Positions 51,215-59,930 of a stretch of DNA of 64,000 bases are shown piece after piece. Position numbers and translations under genes: made by a program. The stretch is from IMG/VR virus record IMGVR_UViG_3300046787_000200, positions 277,090-341,089 of that record; one strand, 5' to 3'. Under the pieces are notes generated by a model. The model was not told the DNA's origin. It did not search any database and was given only the letters and a program-made list of their open reading frames with translations. The first letter of the stretch is position 1. Each line of letters starts with the position of its first letter. The stretch is from a virus.

Positions 51215-51808
51215 TTATATCTTATTTTCATTTTTAGCAACAATCTTTTGGGTAGATTTTTTCTGTTTACTATAAAAAATATGATTACCAATCTTAGCTA
51301 CTTGTTTATAAGGCCATAATGGATCTACTTGCAAGTTATGGAAGAACAATGCTGATTTTGGTACAACTTCACTGTATGCATCATTAGCCATAACATCATA
51401 TGCCACTTGATATGCTTGTTTATAGCGTTGACTATTTTTATTGGGTTCACCTTTGCCCTCACACACCCAACTAAACTGACAAAGTTTTACTTTAACTATT
51501 TCGTCATCTATTACTCTATCTACGGTGTGTGCTTGATATACAACCGCGCACGGATTGTGGGCGAAGCCATGGCTTACTCTATTCAATACCACACGTGCTA
51601 CTGCTGCCTGCCCCATAATAGATTCGTGACCAGCTTCATAAAATATATTTTTTGCTATACAAGCAAGTTGTTTTGGATCTACTACTTTAGCTACAACCTT
51701 TTCTTCCGGTTCATCTTCAACAGAAAGCATATCTATCGGGTTATATGTTATACCTGCAATTACCAATATAACAAAGGCAATTATAGGTTTGATAAATCTT
51801 AAGTTCAT
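51215..51808 (-). CDS. SleB/CwlJ-type cell wall hydrolase (197 aa)
   Basis: An N-terminal signal-anchor (PIIAFVILVIAGITYN, residues 8-23) and the Hydrolase_2 pattern LACIAKNIFYEAGHESIMGQ with catalytic Glu58, VARVVLNRVSHGF and QFSWVCEGKGEPNKNS identify a SleB-type lytic transglycosylase/muramidase. It degrades peptidoglycan. The gene is directly after the 586-aa tail protein, fitting a virion-associated or lysis role. Confidence 0.85.
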   Translation of the reverse strand: MNLRFIKPIIAFVILVIAGITYNPIDMLSVEDEPEEKVVAKVVDPKQLACIAKNIFYEAGHESIMGQAAVARVVLNRVSHGFAHNPCAVVYQAHTVDRVIDDEIVKVKLCQFSWVCEGKGEPNKNSQRYKQAYQVAYDVMANDAYSEVVPKSALFFHNLQVDPLWPYKQVAKIGNHIFYSKQKKSTQKIVAKNENKI

Positions 51809-51817
51809 ATTTTATCT

Positions 51818-53578
51818 TTAAGTTAAATCCCAGCAATCGCAGTTACAAAGAATTACTTGTTCAATAGATTCTGCGATTGTGTATGTAGACGGTAACAATG
51901 TATTTGATATGTAATATATGTTTAAGTTAGGTGGTGTAATATTCGAATATTGTGAACCACCAAATGATCCTATCACGTTTGAGTTACCAAAATCTACTAC
52001 ATCTCCGGTCGAACTTCCGCCGGCTGTACCGCTTTCTCCCGCAAATGACTCAGTTCCACCACCTGAAGTTCCACCACCGCCTGGATTGTTAGTAGAATAG
52101 TCTGGATTAGTTATTATTATATCACCAGTTGCAGTATCATACGATGCAATTGGGATAACTCCTACTGGTATAGTTTGACTACCTACTGCTACAGATGTTC
52201 CTGCAAGAATAGATTGCTGTAGTGTTGTTAATGTATCTCTGATGTTATTGTCTAGTGTTACACCCATTTCAACTAGTCTATTTTGATTGCGACTTTCACG
52301 CATCATTGCGACAATACTTTGACCTCCGGGAGTATTTAAATTACATATTGCTTCTAATGTTTGTGAATACATATGCGGCATAATGTTTTTAGCATACTGT
52401 GGAATAGAATCAGTAAATGTATATTGTGAAGTAGGAAATAGTGATAAGAAATCTTCTCTAGTAATATCATCTAACGGAGGTCGTAAAGCACTAACTCTAG
52501 CTCGTTGTTCAATATTTAATTGATATCCTGTTTCGTTCCATGAATCGTTTAAACTTTTACATTGAGCAGGCTTTGCAGCCAAGATAACATTGATTTCTTC
52601 ATTAGCTTGGTCAATGTATAATTGTATAGGTGTATTCATACCTGGCCATTGTGCCGGGCCAGTAACTATAGTTCCTAGCGAGCCCGTACCGTACCCTAAT
52701 GATACATTAGTCCCTGCCGTAGAGAAACTACCATCCGGCTGGACTGGTAAGTCATCCGGTGGAGGTAATTCAATGTAAATTATTTCTTCAGGTGGAGTAG
52801 GAGCCGCCGGCGGCCCAGCTTGCATAACTGATGTTGTTGCATATTTGTATGGGCTACCAAAATTTGCACTTAACCCATTAACTCTACCAAAATCTCCCGG
52901 TATATTATTGTCATTTGTTCCTATAGTGCAAGTTGCACTTGCACCTACATTATTTGGTTGAATAGTAATTACCGGAGGTGGGGCAGTACCTCTTCCATAA
53001 CCGCCACCGGTAACGCCTACTGCAAAAGTTATTGTGTAATACCAATCATCAATTCTAGGTTGACCTGCAATAGGAGGAATAGCAGATGGATCCGGTGCAA
53101 TATAAGGTTGTATCAACACATTATATTTAGGTTGTGTTATACTCATTCTTGCACGTTGATATGTTACTGCAAGATAAGTCTCATGGTATATGTTGAATAA
53201 CTTTCTAGTTGCTACTGCATTTAGTTGATTGTAAATGTTTATCAACGGACCGTTATAAGGTAAGCCGCTCATACAGCCAAAGAAGTCACTCATTGTATAT
53301 GATTGTTGCGGGCCACTTCCTAAAGCAATTAATGGTCTTGCCGCAGTTCTTAAATCTAAATTTGTAGGTACAGTAGTTCCGTTAACCGGTAAACCTGCTA
53401 TTGTTTCTAAGTTCATGCATACTTGTGCGAACTTTTCTACAGGTACATTAGTGATGTTTTTAACTTGGCCAACTGACGCTCCAAATGCGCCGGCTGCGGT
53501 CGCTATATCAGGTGGCAATATACCATCTAAGTATGATCCAAATCCCGTAGCAAAATTTTGTATTGTTATATCTGCCAT
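51818..53578 (-). CDS. Large structural protein, tail/baseplate type (586 aa)
   Basis: A 586-residue protein with long Pro/Gly linkers, a central YHETYLAVTYQRARMSI helix and a Gly/Ser-rich segment near residue 510. It is encoded 1 base after the 540-aa gene and before SleB, in the order PAAR - 540 aa - 586 aa - SleB, which is typical of baseplate-hub modules in large myoviruses. Precise role unassigned. Confidence 0.6.
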   Translation of the reverse strand: MADITIQNFATGFGSYLDGILPPDIATAAGAFGASVGQVKNITNVPVEKFAQVCMNLETIAGLPVNGTTVPTNLDLRTAARPLIALGSGPQQSYTMSDFFGCMSGLPYNGPLINIYNQLNAVATRKLFNIYHETYLAVTYQRARMSITQPKYNVLIQPYIAPDPSAIPPIAGQPRIDDWYYTITFAVGVTGGGYGRGTAPPPVITIQPNNVGASATCTIGTNDNNIPGDFGRVNGLSANFGSPYKYATTSVMQAGPPAAPTPPEEIIYIELPPPDDLPVQPDGSFSTAGTNVSLGYGTGSLGTIVTGPAQWPGMNTPIQLYIDQANEEINVILAAKPAQCKSLNDSWNETGYQLNIEQRARVSALRPPLDDITREDFLSLFPTSQYTFTDSIPQYAKNIMPHMYSQTLEAICNLNTPGGQSIVAMMRESRNQNRLVEMGVTLDNNIRDTLTTLQQSILAGTSVAVGSQTIPVGVIPIASYDTATGDIIITNPDYSTNNPGGGGTSGGGTESFAGESGTAGGSSTGDVVDFGNSNVIGSFGGSQYSNITPPNLNIYYISNTLLPSTYTIAESIEQVILCNCDCWDLT

Positions 53579-53579
53579 A

Positions 53580-55202
53580 TTATCTCACTGCGTTATCAAA
53601 TGTTTCATATGCTTTACCACCGGCACCCGATGATGCAGTTGATGTAGCGACAGCAATCGTTTCTACATTAGGTATCGATTGCGCTACGGTTACTTCTATT
53701 TGCGGTGTTCCTGCAGATACTTGAGTTCCAATCTGTTCTTTAACTAAAGGACTATTTAAATTACCATTAGTACCTAACCCACTGTAGATAGGGTAATATG
53801 TTTTACTATTAGTTATTGATTGTGTAGTGTTATATACCGGAACAGTTAATGATTGATAGCTATTAGGAAATAACTTTTTAGGATTTAACAAATCAGCTAA
53901 TGAATCCAATCCTGCAGTTTTGCAATTTAATGAGACTAATACTTCATTTAAACTATCACCTACTATTATACTAAATGCACCGTATAGTTTACGTTCTTGG
54001 TCTTTAGTTGGTAAAGTTATATTTCCTAATATGTTGCCTAACTCATTTGGTTCAATACCAGAAGCTATAATTGCTAAACTAACATTCTTCGTTAGACCAT
54101 TATTCTGTTGTAATGTCATTAGTAGATTACTAGGTAATCCAAATGTAGATATCTTATTAAGATTAATTGCTCTACCGGTCTTAATTAAATCTTGTCCAAA
54201 TATGTTTGTTGCTAAACTTACACCTGTTATGTCTGCTGTTATCAAATCATTCATGTTACTATACGTACCATCTAAGAATGTTTTACTATTATCAACAGAT
54301 AATATTGCATTGTTTGAATATTCTGCATAACCATAACAACTCATCCATGATTGTAAGAAATCTCTATATCCTGCAGGGTTATTAGTTGATCCTGATCCTA
54401 ACGTGCTATTATAATTAAATTCCATCCATGCTTGTAATGGCATTAGTCTTACATAACCCCATTGTGTTGCAGGATTAGCAGTTGAATCACTTGATGTTAC
54501 TGGTAAAGGTTGATTGTTTTTATATAGTGAGCCGCCCCAACCTTTTTTATCACCCAAAGTGAATGATCCTACACCGTATGGGCCAATTTTTTGTTCCCAA
54601 GTATATACAAATGATTTTGCATTACCTAATCCGGGAACTTGATTGTCAATAGTAAAGTATCCAGGTGTTGTCGCACTACCATAGTTAGCAGTTACATATA
54701 CTCTAAATGATAGTCCACTTACTGTAGCTATTTCCCAATTACCATTGTAATAGCCAGGAGGAACTAGTGGATCAACACTTGATATTTCAGAACCATTGAT
54801 TCGTATAAATGTTCCAGGGGTCAACACTGGCCCACTAGCATAAGTTACTTCAAAGTATATTGTATCAGTGCCTGATATGACACCTGATGTTATACTAGTG
54901 ATGTTGATATTTGTGAGTCCACCGCCAATACTTATCAAGTTATTATATACGGTCTGACTAGGTGTTCCGTCCGGTGGTGTTCCAGGACTCAAATCTATAT
55001 GTCCTTTATAACCTTCATTAATAGCATAAGTGATTACACGTAATACAGTATTCTGACATACTTTACCAAACGAATATGATGGGAAGCTAGTGCTTGTTCC
55101 CGCATATGAAGTAAAGGTAGGATTGATTTGCAATCCTTGTACTATCAATAAGGAGTTAAGACTATTAACTCCTAATGGGCTTTGTTTTCCTGTATCACTC
55201 AT
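53580..55202 (-). CDS. Large structural protein, tail/baseplate type (540 aa)
   Basis: A 540-residue protein starting MSDTGKQSPLGVNSLNSLLI, with beta-rich middle and helical IITADITG/GLPSNLLMTLQ parts. It overlaps the PAAR gene by 4 bases, implying production with the spike tip. No enzyme motif is seen. Tail-hub or baseplate component is inferred from position. Confidence 0.6.
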   Translation of the reverse strand: MSDTGKQSPLGVNSLNSLLIVQGLQINPTFTSYAGTSTSFPSYSFGKVCQNTVLRVITYAINEGYKGHIDLSPGTPPDGTPSQTVYNNLISIGGGLTNINITSITSGVISGTDTIYFEVTYASGPVLTPGTFIRINGSEISSVDPLVPPGYYNGNWEIATVSGLSFRVYVTANYGSATTPGYFTIDNQVPGLGNAKSFVYTWEQKIGPYGVGSFTLGDKKGWGGSLYKNNQPLPVTSSDSTANPATQWGYVRLMPLQAWMEFNYNSTLGSGSTNNPAGYRDFLQSWMSCYGYAEYSNNAILSVDNSKTFLDGTYSNMNDLITADITGVSLATNIFGQDLIKTGRAINLNKISTFGLPSNLLMTLQQNNGLTKNVSLAIIASGIEPNELGNILGNITLPTKDQERKLYGAFSIIVGDSLNEVLVSLNCKTAGLDSLADLLNPKKLFPNSYQSLTVPVYNTTQSITNSKTYYPIYSGLGTNGNLNSPLVKEQIGTQVSAGTPQIEVTVAQSIPNVETIAVATSTASSGAGGKAYETFDNAVR

Positions 55203-55471
55203 GGGACAAATACATCCGGGCTACCTTGTGCCATATGATGACCGCAACTATTACCAGAGCCTACTCTAGCTACTGCTATACCGTCAGCAAATACAGTAGG
55301 ACTACCTTCGGTTACAATCGCGGCTTTATGCGGACCTTTCCAAGGTGCGTGAGGACTAATGCGACTACCTTGTTGACCAACTAGTATTCCATTGGCAAAG
55401 ACAGTACTAGCGCCTGCAATAATGGCGCCCTTCATTTCATTTGTGTCCCCTATCCTACTTATCTGTGGCAT
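55199..55471 (-). CDS. PAAR-domain spike-tip protein (90 aa)
   Basis: The protein is built of PAAR repeats (ISRIGD, GAIIAGASTVFANGILVG, TEGSPTVFADGIAVARVGS) and ends CGHHMAQGSPDVFVP with the metal-binding Cys/His. PAAR proteins cap the phage or T6SS spike as a sharp cone and help pierce the outer membrane (T4 gp5.4). Length is typical. Strong evidence of a contractile-tail phage. Confidence 0.9.
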   Translation of the reverse strand: MPQISRIGDTNEMKGAIIAGASTVFANGILVGQQGSRISPHAPWKGPHKAAIVTEGSPTVFADGIAVARVGSGNSCGHHMAQGSPDVFVP

Positions 55472-55472
55472 A

Positions 55473-55778
55473 TTATCCTAATACTATTTTCTTATCTGGT
55501 ACTTTAATACCAGTTGTTGCTTCTAAATACTTCATTTTAACACTATCGTCAGTCTCGGCATAAAGAGCAATACTAGTAGTATTTAGTCTAAAAATACCCT
55601 TCGGATCTGCAGTAAACACGCTAGGAATCATTTGCATCCCTTGTTGTGTGGGTGCAATAGAAACTGGTTCTTCTAATTCAATAAAGTTTCCACCTGCTTG
55701 CGTTACTTTCGCAATAAGTTCTTCTCCTGAGTTAAGTTTAAATGTATATACGTGATTTGGTGTGAGTGCTATTTGCAT
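55473..55778 (-). CDS. Sm-like small phage protein (101 aa)
   Basis: The sheet-rich pattern VYTFKLNSGEELIAKVTQAGG, FIELEEPVSIAP and FRLNTTSIALYAETDDSV resembles Sm/LSm-like barrels seen in many T4-like phages near structural genes. It overlaps the glutaredoxin gene by one base. Function unknown. Confidence 0.6.
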   Translation of the reverse strand: MQIALTPNHVYTFKLNSGEELIAKVTQAGGNFIELEEPVSIAPTQQGMQMIPSVFTADPKGIFRLNTTSIALYAETDDSVKMKYLEATTGIKVPDKKIVLG

Positions 55779-56008
55779 TACGCTGCCTTTGTTAAAAATT
55801 GTTTAAGTTCGTTGAAACCACCGATTAATTCACCATCGATAATAATTTGTGGTACTGTTCTTGCTGTTGGAATTGCTTCTAGCAATTCTTCTTTTGTGTA
55901 GCCGTCTCCGATTTTCTTTTCTTCAAACGGTATCTCTCGTTGCCCTAATAATGCCTTTGCTTGGTCACAATAAGGGCAGTGGTACTTACTCCATATAATT
56001 GCTTTCAT
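55778..56008 (-). CDS. Glutaredoxin (76 aa)
   Basis: The CPYC active site is at residues 11-14, the cis-Pro segment RTVPQIIIDG and the glutathione-binding GGFNEL follow. It reduces disulfides, in phages mainly the C-terminal Cys pair of NrdA. It is 11 bases after nrdB, completing the RNR operon. Confidence 0.9.
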   Translation of the reverse strand: MKAIIWSKYHCPYCDQAKALLGQREIPFEEKKIGDGYTKEELLEAIPTARTVPQIIIDGELIGGFNELKQFLTKAA

Positions 56009-56019
56009 TTTTATTCTCC

Positions 56020-57123
56020 TTAAATATTCGGTAGATCATCGTAATTGATACTATCAGTCATAACACCAATAACATAATTAGTTGATTCGTTTTCTTGTAA
56101 TGCTGTTTGTTTTTTACTTGTGTCACTATGTTTATTGAACCAAGGAATAGGTGTAGCTTTTGGGAATGGATTATTGTAACGAATGCCAATTGCTTTCAAT
56201 GCATCATTGGCTGTGTAGTCAACGAAGTCTTTTAACACAGTTGCATTCAATCCGATGACAGGTCCCATCTTAAACAAGTAGTCTGCCCATTCTTTTTCTT
56301 CACGTATAACATCCATATAAAGTTGATATACTTCATTTTCACATTCAGATTTAACTTGTGCGAAACGACTATCTTCTTTAACAACTTGATTAATAAGGTA
56401 GGCAGTCCAGCCTTTATGGAGAAGTTCATCTTGGAGAATTAAACTGATAATATTGCCATTACCAATAAAGATTTTGTTCTCAACCATTGCCAACGATGTA
56501 GCGAATGATACCATAAAGCGGAATGCTTCCAATGCGTAACTGGCGTGTAGTGCCATATAAATTGCTTTGATGTGTGATTTTTCTGACTCTAACTCAAAGC
56601 CTAATTCTTTCTTACAGTTCATCTTATGTAACTCATCATAGTAGCGACCAACACTACTTGCCATGTCTACAATCTCTTTTGTATCATGGATAGTGTTGAA
56701 TACGTCTTTAGGCACATTATAGATGTTACGAATGATATGACTATAGCTACGACTATGAATATTAGTTTCAAAGAAACTCCAATTGTAAATCAATGCCTCT
56801 AGTTCAGGTAGTGACACTACTGGGGTAAACACTTGACTAGGGGCACGACCTTGTAAACTATCTAGTGCAGTTTGGCGTAATAGATTGCTAGTAAAAATAT
56901 GCTTTACTGCATCGCTTGCTTCTTTAAAGTCATTGGCATCTTTAGTTAGACTAACTTCTTCTGGAACCCAAAAGAAACCTCGTGCTGTTGTTTCAAAGTC
57001 TGCAATCTTTTTATATTTTACTTCTTCAAATCGTTGAATGGTTACGGGACCTTCCGGGTCCAAAAACATTTTTCTATTCAAATAATCTGTACGTGTGTTT
57101 AAATTGTATTGTTGTTTTGACAT
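56020..57123 (-). CDS. nrdB: Class Ia ribonucleotide reductase beta subunit (367 aa)
   Basis: The ferritin-like core has the radical Tyr127 in IHSRSYSHIIRN, metal ligands in LDSLQGR, SFFETNIHS and ISLILQDELLHKG, and the C-terminal YDDLPNI that docks on NrdA. It makes the tyrosyl radical used for dNTP synthesis. Encoded 8 bases after nrdA. Full length. Confidence 0.95.
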   Translation of the reverse strand: MSKQQYNLNTRTDYLNRKMFLDPEGPVTIQRFEEVKYKKIADFETTARGFFWVPEEVSLTKDANDFKEASDAVKHIFTSNLLRQTALDSLQGRAPSQVFTPVVSLPELEALIYNWSFFETNIHSRSYSHIIRNIYNVPKDVFNTIHDTKEIVDMASSVGRYYDELHKMNCKKELGFELESEKSHIKAIYMALHASYALEAFRFMVSFATSLAMVENKIFIGNGNIISLILQDELLHKGWTAYLINQVVKEDSRFAQVKSECENEVYQLYMDVIREEKEWADYLFKMGPVIGLNATVLKDFVDYTANDALKAIGIRYNNPFPKATPIPWFNKHSDTSKKQTALQENESTNYVIGVMTDSINYDDLPNI

Positions 57124-57131
57124 TGTTTTCC

Positions 57132-59447
57132 TTAAAGCTTACAAGCTTCACAATCTTCTTCTATATCATTAAAGCCGCTCGGCAAATCTAATACAGTTTC
57201 ATCTTGGCTCTTACTACCTGCTTTATTAATTAAGCTATAGTAGAATGTTTTTAATCCCCAGTAATGGCTTTGCATCAAGTTCTTAGCAATCAATGTTGTT
57301 GGAACTTTGCGCTCAGGGAAATGTGCAGGGTTGTAGAATGTGTTAGTACTGATACTTTGGTCAACATAAGCCGCAATAACTGCGGCAGTCTTTAAGTAAC
57401 CATCACAATCTTTTTGTTCCCACATCAATTGATATTTGTTTTTCAATTTATGATATTCCGGAACTACTTGTACAAAACTTCCTGCTTTACTTTCTTTAAC
57501 TGAGATTAGACTCATTGGCATTTCAATGCCATTAGTACTATTAATTACTACAGAACTAGATTCTACAGGAGCTACTGCCATTTGTGTAGCATTACGGACA
57601 CCATACTCTTTCATTTGTGTACGTAGTGATTCCCAATCTAATTCAGGTGTAAAATCAGTTAGTTCGTTAACGCCTTTAGCACGTAATTCCCAAGGAAATG
57701 TGCCTTGTCCATAACGTGTCTTATCACTGCCTTCACACTTGCCACGTTCTTTGGCTAACTCTACTGAAGCTTCAGTTAGATAGAATGCCAAATGTTCCAT
57801 CCAAGATTTAACTTCTTGTAGTGCATCTTTCTCTCCGTATTTCAATGAGCGTTTAGCATGCCAGTATGCAAGATTAGTTACACCAATGCCCAATGGACGA
57901 ATCTCATCATTACTTAACTTAGACTGTATGGATAGAAAATCCTGATAATCCAATATGTTATTAAGGCTGCGATGCAAAATGCGACAAGCCCTACGCATAT
58001 CTTCTGGGTTGCGGAAGGCTCCCCAGTTAATTGAACCCAACGTACATAGTGCGATACGACCAGTATCGTCATCCAGACGTTTAAAGGACTTAGTAGGAAG
58101 TAGAATTTCACAGCAAAGATTACTCTGGTAAATCGTATGATATTCGGGGTCAAACGGACCTTGATTCATCACGTTGTCAACAAATACAAGATAAATACGT
58201 CCGGTATCTGTTCTTTCTTTTAAGATGCCGCCTTTGAATACATCTTCGGCAGCCATTTGTTTTTTTCGCAGGCCAGGTTGTTTCTCATACTTAACGTATA
58301 ATTCTTCAAACTTTTCGGTGTTTGAATAGAACGCTTCATATAAGTCTGGTACTTCGTTAGGATCAAAGAATGTAATCTGTTCTTTGTTTTTAAATCTACG
58401 CCAGAAGAATGCGCTAAGAACAACCCCATAGTCCATGAACCTGACACGGGTTTCGTCTGTGCCTTGGTTGTTCTTAAGGACGATAAGATCATCAAACTGA
58501 TGATGCCAAATTGGATAAAAAACTGTAGCACTAGCATTGCGAATACCTCCTTGACTGCAACTACGTAGGTCACCAAACCATTTCTTTAAGAATGGAATCA
58601 TACCTGTATGCATAATTTCACCACCGCGAATCGGTGATCCTAATGGGCGTAGTCTCCCAATTTCTAAGCCAATGCCAGCACGTTTGCTAGCATATTTTGC
58701 CATCATCTCACCACTAGCAAAAATACTATCAAGGTCATCATCACTGCGAATAAGTACGCACGAACTGAATTGTTTAGTAGGGGTACCGAGACCAGCAAGG
58801 ACAGGAGTAGCAAGAGTAAATAATCCATCAGAGGCCGCATTATAATATTCCTTTATATAACGCATTCTTGCGTTATTTGGTTCTTCACTATGAAACACTG
58901 TAGCTGCCGCAATCATATAACGAATCTGCGGAGTTTCATAGATTTCTTTTGTACTGCGATTTTTTACTAGATATTTTTCAATCAATTGTTCAATGGCGGC
59001 ATAACTATATTGCTCGTCCTTAGAATGATCTAACATATCATTCATCTTGTTCCAATCTTCTTCAGTATACCATTCTAATAGTTCATTAGTATACAATCCA
59101 GTTGCTACATTCTTTTTAACAATCTCATAGAGATGTGGTACTTCGTATGATCCATATACATCTTTACGTAGCATACTTACACGCTGTTTACCTGCTACAT
59201 ATTGATAGTTAGTATGACCTACATCACTATTGTTTTCTACATCAATCAAGTCAACAATAGCACGTAAGGTGATTTCATCAATTTCTTTGGTAGTAATACC
59301 ATCATAGAAATGAAGTTGTGATTTGATTTCAATCATCGAAGGGCTAACGTCTGCGATCCCTTTACATACTTTTGCTACTTGTGCTTGCCATTTTTCGAGT
59401 GTGAGTGGCTCTTTTATACCAGAGCGTTTGGTGACGTTTATCTTCAT
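57132..59447 (-). CDS. nrdA: Class Ia ribonucleotide reductase alpha subunit (771 aa)
   Basis: An N-terminal ATP-cone-like region, then the active-site cysteines in QFSSCVL, NLCCEIL and IALCTLGSIN, the radical-transfer tyrosines in GLKTFYYSLI and the C-terminal redox pair CEACKL. It reduces NDPs to dNDPs with NrdB, and glutaredoxin re-reduces the tail. It overlaps the 149-aa gene upstream by 4 bases. Complete and apparently functional. Confidence 0.95.
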   Translation of the reverse strand: MKINVTKRSGIKEPLTLEKWQAQVAKVCKGIADVSPSMIEIKSQLHFYDGITTKEIDEITLRAIVDLIDVENNSDVGHTNYQYVAGKQRVSMLRKDVYGSYEVPHLYEIVKKNVATGLYTNELLEWYTEEDWNKMNDMLDHSKDEQYSYAAIEQLIEKYLVKNRSTKEIYETPQIRYMIAAATVFHSEEPNNARMRYIKEYYNAASDGLFTLATPVLAGLGTPTKQFSSCVLIRSDDDLDSIFASGEMMAKYASKRAGIGLEIGRLRPLGSPIRGGEIMHTGMIPFLKKWFGDLRSCSQGGIRNASATVFYPIWHHQFDDLIVLKNNQGTDETRVRFMDYGVVLSAFFWRRFKNKEQITFFDPNEVPDLYEAFYSNTEKFEELYVKYEKQPGLRKKQMAAEDVFKGGILKERTDTGRIYLVFVDNVMNQGPFDPEYHTIYQSNLCCEILLPTKSFKRLDDDTGRIALCTLGSINWGAFRNPEDMRRACRILHRSLNNILDYQDFLSIQSKLSNDEIRPLGIGVTNLAYWHAKRSLKYGEKDALQEVKSWMEHLAFYLTEASVELAKERGKCEGSDKTRYGQGTFPWELRAKGVNELTDFTPELDWESLRTQMKEYGVRNATQMAVAPVESSSVVINSTNGIEMPMSLISVKESKAGSFVQVVPEYHKLKNKYQLMWEQKDCDGYLKTAAVIAAYVDQSISTNTFYNPAHFPERKVPTTLIAKNLMQSHYWGLKTFYYSLINKAGSKSQDETVLDLPSGFNDIEEDCEACKL

Positions 59448-59887
59448 ATGTTACCTATTTTTTTAATTATTGTTTCTAAATCTAACTTGTTTACTACTTT
59501 AAAATCTTTTAGACTATTACTTATTACCGTATTAGGCCAGTAATTCATTATATATTTTGCGTTATCAACCAGGACTAATACTACATCTTCTGCTGTTTCG
59601 TTCGTTGCTAACACTAATTCTATATCTTTTACTCCTACTAGCATTAGAGTATAACACATTCCTAATGCTCTTGCAACCTCACAATAATTATTTTCGGACA
59701 AAAGTTCCCAAGGATCAGGCCAGTTTTCCATATCATATGGATGTAAGTGGTGGGTAACTAATGGGGCACGTTGCCACCATTCGTCAATGGTTATACATTG
59801 TTGTTCTATGGGTAAATTAATTACGTATTGACGTAATTGAAACCAAGCTTGAAGTCTTGCTTCATACGTTGATTGGAAGATATTCAT
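59444..59887 (-). CDS. Conserved RNR-adjacent phage protein (147 aa)
   Basis: Starts at ATG 59887 rather than a GTG two codons earlier. The pattern EWWQRAPLVTHHLHPYDMEN WP (in two parts) and DPWELLSENNYCEVARALG is typical of a conserved phage protein encoded next to nrdA. Its start codon lies in the stem of a 15-bp hairpin/pseudoknot element at 59884-59930. It overlaps nrdA by 4 bases, so it could control RNR translation. Function unknown. Confidence 0.65.
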   Translation of the reverse strand: MNIFQSTYEARLQAWFQLRQYVINLPIEQQCITIDEWWQRAPLVTHHLHPYDMENWPDPWELLSENNYCEVARALGMCYTLMLVGVKDIELVLATNETAEDVVLVLVDNAKYIMNYWPNTVISNSLKDFKVVNKLDLETIIKKIGNI

Positions 59888-59930
59888 ACACACTTACTTA
59901 TCAATTTTAGTAAGTGTGTATGAAAATTGA
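59884..59930 (-). promoter_or_regulatory. Hairpin/pseudoknot over the start codon of the RNR operon
   Basis: Perfect 15-bp arms (59909-59923 and 59884-59898 on the minus strand) flank a 10-base loop AAAATTGATA. The loop's AAAATTGA is also complementary to TCAATTTT immediately upstream (59923-59930), which would give an H-type pseudoknot or a competing hairpin. The ATG of the 147-aa gene is inside the 3' arm. A terminator is less likely as no T run follows. Confidence 0.55.
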
